Origin: Saturnia japonica
Taxonomy: Eukaryota; Arthropoda; Insecta; Lepidoptera; Saturniidae
NCBI GenBank assembly: GCA_033032175.1
Contig: CM065304.1
Location: 16,616,001 to 16,680,000 of the forward strand
Direction: 5' to 3'
Length of the DNA stretch: 64,000 bases
Position numbers and translations under genes: made by a program. Within the stretch, counting starts at the first letter, position 1. Every line of letters begins with the position of its first letter. Shown here one piece after another: positions 55,610-64,000 of the stretch. The notes below the pieces were generated by a model. That model saw only the letters and a program-made list of their open reading frames with translations, made no database searches and was not told the origin of the DNA.

Positions 55610-55945
55610 CTAATGGTGTGCCCGCGGCTTCTTATGCGTTTGATATTACGCAGTAGTTATTTACGTCGTCCCGTAATTTTCATTTTATACAAATTATTGA
55701 CAGTTCATATAGCCAATCAATTGACTAATGACATGAGCATCTACAAAATTTCATGAGAATAGGTTAAGCAGTTTGAGTTAAATCCGGACGTACAGACAGA
55801 GAGACTGAGAATTTTTTTTGAGTAATATATTCGCGATCAGTATTGTTCGTACAATATATGCCTATATGTATATATGATATGTCTGACGAGAAATTTGTTA
55901 GAACAATTGAATGTACAGACAGAACTACAGCTTTAATAATATAGA
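55610..55945 (-). mobile_element. Helitron-like element, family D (336 bp)
   Basis: Minus strand starts TCTATATTATTAAAGCTGTA (host A) and ends GCGGGCACACCATTAG (host T). TAAATCCGGACGTACAGACA and ATTCGCGATCAGTATTGTTC match the 10,639 copy. Confidence 0.6.
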
Positions 55946-56514
55946 TTAAATTTAAAAACATCAACTTAATATGACATTAAAACGTTCAGTAAATAAAATA
56001 AAGCTATGAATAACAATTGATGGTAAATGAAAAAGGTTTTTATATGTTTAATTAACTGACCTGTCTGTCCTGCAGTAAATTCGCAAGAGTTCACGGAACC
56101 GCTTCACGGTAGTTAACTGTATTCTTTATGATAAGTGAAAAATAATTTACGAACACATTTACATAGTATATTTATGACGTTTTCGCACATTGAAAACTTA
56201 CATTCACGTCTTTCTATACCGTTTAATTATGTGAGAAGTACTAAAATTAAAGGGTACATGTGAAAATATTAGATATAATTCAGAACTAATATATTGATGT
56301 AAATCGAAATTCGTCAATGAAGACAAAAATGGATTTCACAGAAACTGTTTATTCATAAACCAAACATTGTTTAATAAAAAACGATATTTATCTTACTTTA
56401 AATGGTTACATTGAAATATAAAACATAAAAAAAAACCGGATGAATGAAATTATTGTCTAGATTTTGAATTATTTTTTAACACTTGTTTTATTTACTTTCT
56501 AATTATTGTTAAGG
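55946..56514. other. AT-rich interval, no gene recognised
   Basis: Nothing identified apart from an acceptor-like CTGTCTGTCCTGCAG at 56,075. Confidence 0.45.
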
Positions 56515-57020
56515 CCCGGGTACACGCTCTATAAGTCTAATAATTAAAAAAAATTAATCTGCCCACGTCGTTCTAACAAAATGGATTCTCTCTTGTTAGG
56601 ACTATCCAAGGATTTTTTGTGGTAAAACTCAAAATGCATGTTTCCAGTGATAATCCACTTTAAGATCGAAACTCGACCAGCGATTTTTTTATCATAGACT
56701 TTTTTCTGTTTTACATTTTCAGTATTCATAAATCTAAACAATAAGTATTATGTACATAACTTGCTGTCACTTTTCGTTGAGTGACAATGTCAATATTTTG
56801 GGGGGTCTAAGTTCAATGGCACTTGTCAGGTTAGGATTAGCAGTATTAATTTATTTTATTTAATATATTAGTAACAGATATTATAAATAAATTTTAGCTT
56901 TCTTCTCTTATTCTCCATACAAACTTTAACCATTCCAAATCTCACAGTCTTCCGTGCACGCGATATGCTTAAAAAGGTACCGAAAGCTATTTGCTTCACG
57001 CATTAATATATATATATATA
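56515..57020 (-). repeat. dispersed repeat G, longest copy
   Basis: Reverse of 17,345-17,612 in its right half (GTCAATATTTTGGGGGGTCT, GATATGCTTAAAAAGGTACC, GCTTCACGCATTAATA), extended on the left by blocks shared with 39,878. A (TA)n run closes it at 57,005-57,021. The 65-codon minus frame here has no motif. Confidence 0.6.
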
Positions 57021-57657
57021 TGAAACTATATCATGCAAAAATATCTCCAGATTTATGTAAAATAATGGAACTTTATGATTAAATTTTATGAATAAAAATA
57101 AAAACTACCACATAAGAAATAAAGATCCCACTAAAAAGTCACAAAATATTTCTATACACAACAATAATATCTAAAACAAAGAAAACAAGGTTGCCAAGCA
57201 ACTAAATTTTGTAGGTTAACGCATTAAACAAATACGGAACATCATAGTTAAATAACGCTCACGAACCGATTATCAAAACCTATTGAGCACTACCAAGCTA
57301 CATATTATACAATATTGAAAGTCCTCCTACAAGTTATGAATATAATGTACAAAGATTCGGGTCGCAATTATGAGCATAAAATTCATACATTGATATTTCA
57401 AACATAACATAAATATTTTTAAATTCTTTTGTAACATTAAACATTGTGGCTTTAATATTATATTATAGTTAGTTATAGTGTATATAAGATGTTTTAGACT
57501 TTTTTTAGATCATTCTAGCTTACACGCCTTACACAAATGTCTAGTACCTATATTATACAACAAGATTTCTTTTTCACCTACTTTTATTGTATTTCTAATA
57601 TCCTATATTTAACTGATTTGGCAGCGTATTCCAAGAAGGCGTGATTTTATATTGTCA
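57021..57657. other. AT-rich interval, no gene recognised
   Basis: Nothing identified. Confidence 0.45.
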
Positions 57658-58253
57658 CTAGCGGTATGCCCGTGACTCCGCACGCGTTTGTACAACGCAG
57701 TAATTATTTACATCCCATTATTTTATTTTAACTCATATTATTGACAGTTCATATAGTGTCTCAATTGAGAAATTACATATTGTACTTCCCGCGTACATAA
57801 CTTCATGAACATCGGTTGAGATTTAAGAACTAAATTTTTACGAGTCCAAATATATTTATAACGATCCATTAAGCCTATTACTTAGGGAATGAAGTATTCT
57901 TCTCGTCTACAAAATTTGATAAAAATCGGTTGAGAAATGATAAAAATTTAATTTATTGATTTTTTTACGATTTTTTACTATTATTGACAATTATTTATAG
58001 CTCATCATTCATGGAATGGCTTATACTTCCCGTGTTCAAAATTTTTTGGAAATAATTTTTTGTCGATTTCTAAAAGCAATATTGAAAATTGAAAATGAAT
58101 CAATTGACTAATAATATAAGCATCCCGTGTACAAAATTTCATAAAAATTGGTGAAGCCGCTTTTGAGTTAAATCCGGACATACAAACAGACAGACAGACA
58201 AATTGGGGGAAAAATTAACTGTACAGACAGAACAACAGATTTATTCATATATA
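57658..58253 (-). mobile_element. Helitron-like element, family D (about 596 bp)
   Basis: On the minus strand the 3' end is CACGGGCATACCGCTAG with host T; the TC start is mutated. ACTTCCCGCGTACATAACTT-type blocks recur three times (near 57,783, 57,895 and 58,027), as in the 10,639 copy. This indicates internal tandem growth shared by the family. Confidence 0.6.
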
Positions 58254-58344
58254 TCACTTATTGTTTCTTATGTTTTGTTACATAACGTTTCAAATCAGCC
58301 TAACACTTTTTTATTAAAAACATCTAAATAATAATAATAAACAT

Positions 58345-58546
58345 TCACCGAAATCTGTTATGTGGTTCTCGAGTTATAAGCGTTGTAACACACAGACAGA
58401 CGGGGAGACCGTGATATATTAAAGAATGTAAGGATAATATATAATCGATATCTTTATAAAAGACAGTAGAATAACGTACGGTAAGTAATGTAGTCAGTTC
58501 GGAACCCTTAGGGCATGGGTAGTAGTCGCTACTTGTCCGGTTTTTT
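58345..58546 (-). repeat. dispersed repeat H, minus copy
   Basis: Reverse reading gives AACCGGACAAGTAGCGACTA followed by CCCTAAGGGTTCCGAACTGA and later ACGGTCTCCCCGTCTGTCTG, the block order of repeat H at 28,357. The overlapping 88-codon minus frame is a product of the repeat. Confidence 0.5.
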
Positions 58547-59311
58547 ATTAAAATTACGGAGTCTTTGGTCTCTTCTGGTACTTTTAAATAGATGCAAAAC
58601 TTGGCAGACATATTATGCTCACGCTTTGGGATCGCTTTGTATCGACTTTTAAAAATATTTGTTATTTTCGTTTGACTTTGACTCTATACAGCTTTACGTG
58701 AAGAGTTTGTCTCGACTTATTTCAAAACACAAAGGGATCGCAGCTCTTTCTGAAATTTGCCATGAAATTTCTATGTAATTTATCTTAATATATATATAAA
58801 ATATAGTTAGTGCTGTCTGCGCCTGCTAGTAACCATCGAGGTAACTAGTGAACGTCTTGACTTGCAATCACATTTACACAATACATTCATTTTATCGAGA
58901 TGATGGTTCAGAGCTATTCTAGAATTTGATGTTTGTGCTATAGTCGAGTTACTAACTCAAGACACAACAGAAGAAAGTCTGCTGTGCCAGCTATTATAAG
59001 TATAAAGATTATTATTTCTCATTAAATTATTCAAAGTTTGTATACACCGGCTTTAAGTAAATGGTATTTTTCTTTTTTAACGTTTTTGGGCCGCACTGTG
59101 CAAATCTGTACACAATGTACAAAATACAACTTAACCACGCATTTCACATCTAGTCATCGGGTTCATACCTACATTCTCTGCATTCTAATGGACTTCTCTG
59201 TCCATATTTTGTTTTATTACAAATCACAAAATTAATTAAATTGATGTTTCTTATATATCATATTAATATGAATACATTATATTAATACACAAATAATTCA
59301 ATTAATATTTA
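58547..59311. other. interval without recognised gene
   Basis: 58,800-58,990 has mixed composition and words that look repeat-like (CTGTGCCAGCTATTATAAGT). Family unknown. Confidence 0.4.
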
Positions 59312-59650
59312 TTCGTTATTAAAGCGGAAGAGTTTGTTTGTTTGTTTGTTTGCTTTTTTCGTTTAAATACGCTAATCTCTTGAACTACCAGTCGGATTCA
59401 TGAAAATGATTTTATATATGATAGCCAGATTTGTGAGGAACAGTATAGTCTATTGAGCATTAAGCTGCAACTCTCAGCTAGCTTTAAATATTTATTTTTG
59501 TTAGGTAAGCCGAAATACAAAGCGCCCCCGAACTGCTTTATCCGCGTGCGTTGCGGTAATGGTCAGTGGTACGTAAATACAATGTTCTATAAAAATATTG
59601 GCCCTTAGTACATCTAAAAACCCCTTCGGAATATCATATACCTATCTCTT
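59312..59650 (+). mobile_element. Helitron-like element, family B (plus copy)
   Basis: ACGCTAATCTCTTGAACTAC, CAGTCGGATTCATGAAAATG and CTCTCAGCTAGCTTTAAATA match 51,900-52,050 and the reverse of 5494-6117. It contains TTTTGTTAGGTAAGCC, which imitates an acceptor-donor junction but belongs to the repeat. Confidence 0.55.
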
Positions 59651-60027
59651 ATACATAAGCCACAATCAAGCATTTTGTGACAAAAAATTATTGTTAATTA
59701 AAAAGTAATTTATGACCGTTATTATGCATAGCATATTAATCCTTACAAACGAAGGTTTATTCATCATTAAGACAATTTCAAAACGATAAAGTTTGCCCTT
59801 TATAGCATGTTATTTGAATGCATAGTTTAGGAGATTAAATAAAATTAAAGTAAATCAACACTCGTCTCGGTAGAGCAGGGTGCGGTGAAAACTAATATAT
59901 TCTATACCAAAAGAAAATGTTACTAAAAATATTGTCTATAGTGAAGTATTATAAAAATTATCAGTCAGTGATTTATTTTGAATTATACGCGGGTGAGGCC
60001 GCGGGCACAGCTATTATTATATATACA
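59651..60027. other. AT-rich interval, no gene recognised
   Basis: Nothing identified. Confidence 0.45.
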
Positions 60028-60172
60028 TCATCATCATCATCATCATTTCAGCCGCAGGACGTCCACTGCTGAACATAGGCCTCCCCCAAAGATCTCCAGA
60101 GCGACCGATCTTGTGCGGCCTGCACCCAACGGCTCTCAGCGACCTTTATTATGTCGTCTTTCCATCTAGACA
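60028..60172 (-). pseudogene. RTE-clade LINE C-terminus with microsatellite tail
   Basis: On the minus strand the open frame MSRWKDDIIKVAESRWVQAA continues DRSLWRSLGEAYVQQWTSCG and TGA, then GGCTGAAATGATGATGATG into a (TGA)n tail. This is the usual 3' end of insect RTE elements. The retained part is in one uninterrupted frame, so it is younger than the RTE remnants at 17.6, 23.3 and 39.3 kb. Confidence 0.8.
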
Positions 60173-60600
60173 TAGACATTCCATATACAGGATAAATTAA
60201 AAAACAACCATATTAATTGGCGCAACTTTATTAACAAAATCCACGCTCCGTTGGCGACTACTGTAAAAAGCGTACTATACGAAGAAACAATAACGTGTTG
60301 TGTTCACATGCGGAATAGTTGTGCATGCGCCTCATAATATAACGTTTCCAGTAAAAAGTAATCACAATATTATTGAGACAGGATATTATGATCGGATAAC
60401 AAAACTTGTAGAGAATGAACCACGGTACCTACATCGCAAACGATACCAAACGGATATTATAAATAGTGTTTGTGTTAATTTCGCTATTGTATCACTTACA
60501 CGACGCGATTGATTCAACGTATCCATCCATTGACCATAATTAGTTGAGGAATTATTAAAACATTTCTCGGCAAGAACGTGCAATTTGAGTATATGGTTTC
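60173..60600. other. interval without recognised gene
   Basis: Overlapping frames of 70 and 65 codons (60,300-60,583) show no motif. Confidence 0.4.
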
Positions 60601-60711
60601 ATTATCACTCGCACTGAAGCCTGCCGCTACTTACTTCGTACTTGGAGAGTGGACTGATTTCCGCAACTAGGCCTCTGATGGGCCCTTTTTGCATGACGGG
60701 TGGTTTTTGCT

Positions 60712-61089
60712 AATCCAGTCACCCGATGTCCGCCAGGAATGTCAACAGCTTCCTTATGCCTGCGTAGGCCTCCCTGGTCGTCCTCGGCATCCCAAGGTTG
60801 TGTGCTCGCTCAGGCGCCAGGCTACTGCACTCCAGGAGCACATGCGCGGCTGTTTCCTCTGCAGTCGTGCACCTTCTATACAGAGGACTGTCTGTAACAC
60901 CCAGTATATATAGATGCTTATTAAGTGTGCAATGACCTGTGACAATACCGATTATTTGTCGGAGTTTGTCACGTTTCAGGCTTAGTATTATAGTTTTCTG
61001 GAGTATCTCGGGCTTAAAACCGGGAAAGCCTCCTTCGACTCCCTGCAGTCCTGTATACTTGCCCAGTAGTTTTGATGTATTTTTACAGC
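60712..61089 (-). pseudogene. LINE ORF2 C-terminal zinc-knuckle segment
   Basis: Minus-strand frame through KPEILQKTIILSLKRDKLRQ, TGHCTLNKHLYILGV and CTTAEETAAHVLLECSSLAP to LTFLADIG and a stop. The Cys/His pattern is the post-RNase H knuckle seen in this type of LINE. It continues the RNase H frame region after a break near 61,090. Confidence 0.7.
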
Positions 61090-61845
61090 TTATTTCCGGG
61101 TCCAGGAGCAGACTTGGCTGAAGGGTAGGGGAATAATTGGCTCCAGTCCTGCTAATTGCATCTCAGAGCCACGTCTAGTAAGTTTATCAGCTTCGTCATT
61201 ACCTCTGGATCCACTGTGTCCTTTAATCCATTGGAGGGTGCCCTTATTGGTTTTACTTACCTCTTCGAGCAGATGGTGACACTGTGTAATTAATCCTAAA
61301 TTCTGTTCTCTTCTGTTCAGGGCCAGTATTACTGCTGCACTATCCGATAGGACTCTGATATTGTAACTAGTTACCTCCCTACGCAGTACTGCAATTGCAG
61401 CTTGGATTATGCTAACACATTCTGCTTGGAAGATGGAGTTGTATTTGCCTAGTGCTGTTGGTTTGTGAATATTAAGGTCATCCGAGAAGATGCCCGCTCC
61501 GGTGCCAGTATTCGTCTTAGATCCGTCAGTGTATATTCTAATTTCGTGTATATTAGAGCTATCACTCGGCTCCTCATGCATTTGGATGTTAAAACTTTTA
61601 GAATATTGGTAGTTCATGAGTGCTACATCATAGATAGACAATAGCAGTGGATTGTCCTCAGCATAATTTTCCAAGATAGTCGTGTGATGACTCGAGTACC
61701 ATATTCCCACAGCTGTAAAGCCCAGAGTCTGTAGGTAGCCACAGCTGCCTCTTATTGCACTTGAAGATGTAAAGGCATCAGGCCATTCAGGCCTTCGAGT
61801 GCTACCATAGGAACAGTTCTCATGTATCCCGTTATTGCAACACAT
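61090..61845 (-). pseudogene. LINE RNase H domain (open for 251 codons)
   Basis: RNase H would remove the RNA strand from the RNA:DNA hybrid made by the RT. The domain runs from about residue 102: YTDGSKTNTGTGAG (Asp107), QAECVSIIQA (Glu142), VLSDSAAVILA (Asp168), then WIKGHSGSRGNDEAD (His210, Asp217/220). All catalytic residues are kept. It is flanked by broken frames, so it is a part of ORF2, not a gene in its own right. Confidence 0.85.
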
Positions 61846-61964
61846 GCCAATATCTGAAACTTCTGAAGCTTGTTAATTGTGGTGATCTGTTTAGTTCTTG
61901 TCCACCACACAAGGGCACCATATATTAAAGAAGGTTTTATTACAATAGTAATGCCACAGGGCAA
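61752..61964 (-). pseudogene. LINE RT thumb/connection fragment
   Basis: IKPSLIYGALVWWTRTKQIT and NKLQKFQILACVAITGYMRT are characteristic of the region between RT and RNase H in LOA/I/R1-type elements. It overlaps the next frame around 61,752-61,845, marking a frameshift. Confidence 0.75.
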
Positions 61965-62058
61965 TTTTTGGGCCGAGCCCCCATGTTTTACCTATGCATT
62001 TGCGGCATTGCCAAAATGATATCGTGGCTTTCTTTATTTTAATTTCACGATGTTTTGC

Positions 62059-62271
62059 TCAATTCAGTTTACTGTCCAAATGTATACCTAGGTATTTGAC
62101 TTCCTCAGACAGTTTTAGTCGTATTTCGAACAGGAATGGAAGTCGATAAATTCCTAAATTTCTTTTGTTTGTAAACGTTACTAGTACTGTTTTATTTGGA
62201 TTCATGGTTAATCCTTTATCTGTACACGATATATTTCTACGATCTTTAATGCATTGTTCATGATATTGCAT
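62059..62271 (-). pseudogene. LINE RT C-terminal palm fragment
   Basis: GLTMNPNKTVLVTFTNKRNL and LSEEVKYLGIHLDSKLN match the segment after the catalytic box. A TGA after SKLN replaces the expected Trp. Confidence 0.75.
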
Positions 62272-62690
62272 GCCACACTCGCAAAGTGACCTGAAATGAG
62301 TATGGCAAGACCATCTGCATAGCTTATCGTGAAGAAGAGTTGGGCGTTGAAACTGGTGATCAGATCATTTGCCACCAGATTCCATAGTAGTGGTGGCAAA
62401 ACTCCGCCCTGTAGGCATCCTCTTGCCACTACACCCCTAGACTCGCCGCATATATCAACACGTACTGCCCTGTGTTTTAGCATATTGATGATCCAATCGA
62501 CCAACGTCACATCGACTCCATGCTTCTGCAAGGCTATGCTGATGCTATTAAAATTTGTTTTGTCGAAAGCCCCTTCTATATCGAAGAAGGCAGCCAGACA
62601 ATGTGTTTTGTTTATTAAATCCCGTTCTATCTTGGTAACCGCTACATGTAGTGCTGATTCGGTGGATTTAGCTGCGCTATACGCATGTTA
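62208..62690 (-). pseudogene. LINE RT palm with mutated catalytic box (YADG)
   Basis: The minus frame reads KSTESALHVAVTKIERDLI and AAFFDIEGAFDKTNFNS (motif A, Asp kept). It continues HGVDVTLVDWIINMLKHRAV, CLQGGVLPPLLWNLVANDL (motif B) and ISYADGLAILISG. The usual YADD is YADG, so one catalytic Asp is lost. The plus-strand frame at 62,329-62,724 is its shadow. Confidence 0.85.
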
Positions 62691-62794
62691 TTGTGGATGT
62701 AAAGGTGAAGTTTTAAGTATATAGTCTCTTATGTGCCGGTAAATAGTATTTCTAGTGTTTTTAGTACAATAGACGTTACACTGATCGGCCTATA

Positions 62795-63373
62795 TTATTT
62801 AGCTTCAGTATAGTCGCTTTTGCCTGGTTTTGGTATAAATAGGTCTCTGACCTCTCTGGTCAATGGTAAATAACGGAAATAACTGAATAATGGTAAATAA
62901 CGGAGAGCCAAACATGTCCTGAATATGATTGTGAGAATCCCGATTAGGTAAGGTGCACCCCAACATAAGAGGCCCTGGAAAATACCATCTATACCTGGCG
63001 ATTTGTATGGTTGTAACGTATTTATTGCCCAGTTTACTTTATTGTCAGTTACAACCGTTTGTGCGATTGAACAGTCTGCCTCCGTGTGCGTAATGATGCT
63101 GGTTAATTGCCAGTTGGTTGTTTTGTCCATGTGATATCCCGGGAAATGTGTTTGAAGTAAAAATTCATGTGTTTCTGTTATTGTTATCGTGTAGGTATTA
63201 TCAGGCTTTTTCAAGGACCTAATTTCCCGGTTTGGTTGGGCAGCTAGAATCTTCCTAACTCTCTTAGCTTTACCGTTTGCTTCTTTCTATATTCGTACAA
63301 AAGTTTTACCACTTAGGCGATTTGTGCGACGAATACACTTTTTATATTCGGCTTGCGCCCTCTTGTATTCGTG
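62795..63373 (-). pseudogene. LINE RT N-terminal fingers fragment
   Basis: KVNWAINTLQPYKSPGIDGI and LRYLPL...VRDLFIPKPGKSDYTEAK are the RT 1-2 motifs (SPGIDGI, PKPGKSDY). A small duplicated stretch makes RYLPLFSYFRYLPL, a local duplication in the DNA (near 62,865-62,910). Upstream, AEYKKCIRRTNRLSGKTFVR is followed by an in-frame TAG. Confidence 0.75.
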
Positions 63374-64000
63374 CTAATCTTTGTCATCATATGTGTTCTT
63401 AGATCTGTTAAATAATCTGCGTACCTTATATTTGAGTCTTTCCAGTTTATTGGACCAACCTTGCTTGCCCGTATCCTTCTCTTCTAACACTGTGAGAGGG
63501 CAGGCTTCTTCAAAGCTTTTGGTAACGCTTGTTGTTAAGTGTTGAACAGCTTCTTCTATTTCTGCTGTATTTGTTAAATTTAATCCCACTTTATCTGCAC
63601 TTAAACGCTGTTTTAAGGAATTTACAAACAACGCCTTATCGGTTTTTCGCGGGTTACGTGTGAATGTTGCTATTATTTTGTTTAGTATTATCTCGTATCT
63701 GATCCACCTATGATCAGAACAGGATGATTCATCAGCTACCCTCCAATTCTGTACGAAATCAGCGCAGTTGCCTGTTAATATAGTTATATCTATAATAGTG
63801 CGGCAGTGCTTCGTTACAAAAGTTGATTTCGTCCCCTTATTTGCTATGAAGAGGGTAGTGGTAAAAAGAAAATTAACCAACTCATCGCCTCTATTGTTAG
63901 ATATTGGCATACCCCATATAGGATGATGCGCATTGGTGTCAGCTGAGTTTATAAGTTTATAATTGTTTGATTCACATTTACTTATCAAATCCGAGAAGTT
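63374..64000 (-). pseudogene. LINE endonuclease C-terminal part, cut by window edge
   Basis: SADTNAHHPIWGMPISNNRG (the D-N-H core of an APE-type endonuclease), TTTLFIANKGTKSTFVTKHC, RTIIDITILT and ESSCSDHRWIRYEI (the terminal SDH motif) are present. A linker follows to WSNKLERLKYKVRRLFNRSK, with a stop at 63,374. The N-terminal half lies beyond the window. Confidence 0.8.

Larger units (their letters stand above)
60655..64000 (-). mobile_element. decayed RNase H-bearing LINE (LOA/I-type), continues past window edge
   Basis: A minus-strand non-LTR element whose ORF2 can be followed from the endonuclease (right edge) through reverse transcriptase and RNase H to a CCHC-like C-terminus, ending at a stop near 60,712. 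A few dozen bp of 3' UTR may follow; no poly(A) is seen. Several stops and frameshifts break the frame. RNase H after the RT excludes jockey and RTE; LOA or I clade is the best fit from memory. Confidence 0.85.

Noticed and set aside
59505..59520. TTTTTGTTAGGTAAGCC as another recursive splice site
   Set aside because: It is part of a Helitron-like family B copy and its relatives show drift at the junction, so it is likely coincidental repeat sequence.
60689..61121. Overlapping plus frames of 74, 65 and 60 codons
   Set aside because: They are antisense shadows of the minus-strand LINE C-terminus.

Overview
This 64 kb window looks like non-coding DNA from an insect, most likely a moth or butterfly (Lepidoptera). 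It is strongly AT-rich. Its repeats are of kinds common in that order: RTE, jockey-like and RNase H-bearing LINEs, mariner transposons, a tRNA-derived SINE, and many short Helitron-like elements ending CTAG before a T. I found no bacterial, organellar or rRNA sequence, no tRNA gene, and no convincing exon of a host protein-coding gene. Every protein-coding signal I can identify belongs to a transposable element.

Layout. 1-990 is the 3' part of a broken mariner. 2999-3897 is a non-autonomous hAT-like element with a perfect 8-bp target duplication. 5.5-27 kb is a mosaic of Helitron-like copies, RTE remnants, a jockey/CR1-type LINE tail (13.6 kb) and a degenerate tandem array of about 122-bp units (21.2-21.75 kb). 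28,696-31,861 is the youngest insertion: a 5'-truncated jockey-clade LINE with an unbroken 869-codon reading frame, poly(A) tail and perfect 10-bp target duplication, sitting inside an older repeat. 32.06-33.32 kb is a nearly full-length, broken mariner with a lost catalytic Asp. 34-60 kb holds more Helitron-like copies, fragments of the same jockey LINE, a 120-bp tandem duplication, a near-perfect hairpin, two copies of a tRNA SINE, and microsatellites. From 60.7 kb to the right edge runs a decayed minus-strand LINE with endonuclease, reverse transcriptase and RNase H.

The most interesting non-repeat signal is at 52.29 kb. A textbook polypyrimidine tract and CAG are directly joined to GTAAGT, with a second GTAAGT 72 nt downstream. 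This is the architecture of a recursive splice site (a zero-length exon, or ratchet point) with an RS-exon. A weaker related site lies at 36.80 kb on the same strand. With 64 kb lacking host exons, this suggests, as an inference, that the window lies inside one very long intron of a plus-strand gene.

The elements do not form a shared pathway. The autonomous-type enzymes are broken or truncated, except that the 869-codon frame is still open. It lacks ORF1 and the first part of the endonuclease, so it is probably not autonomous.
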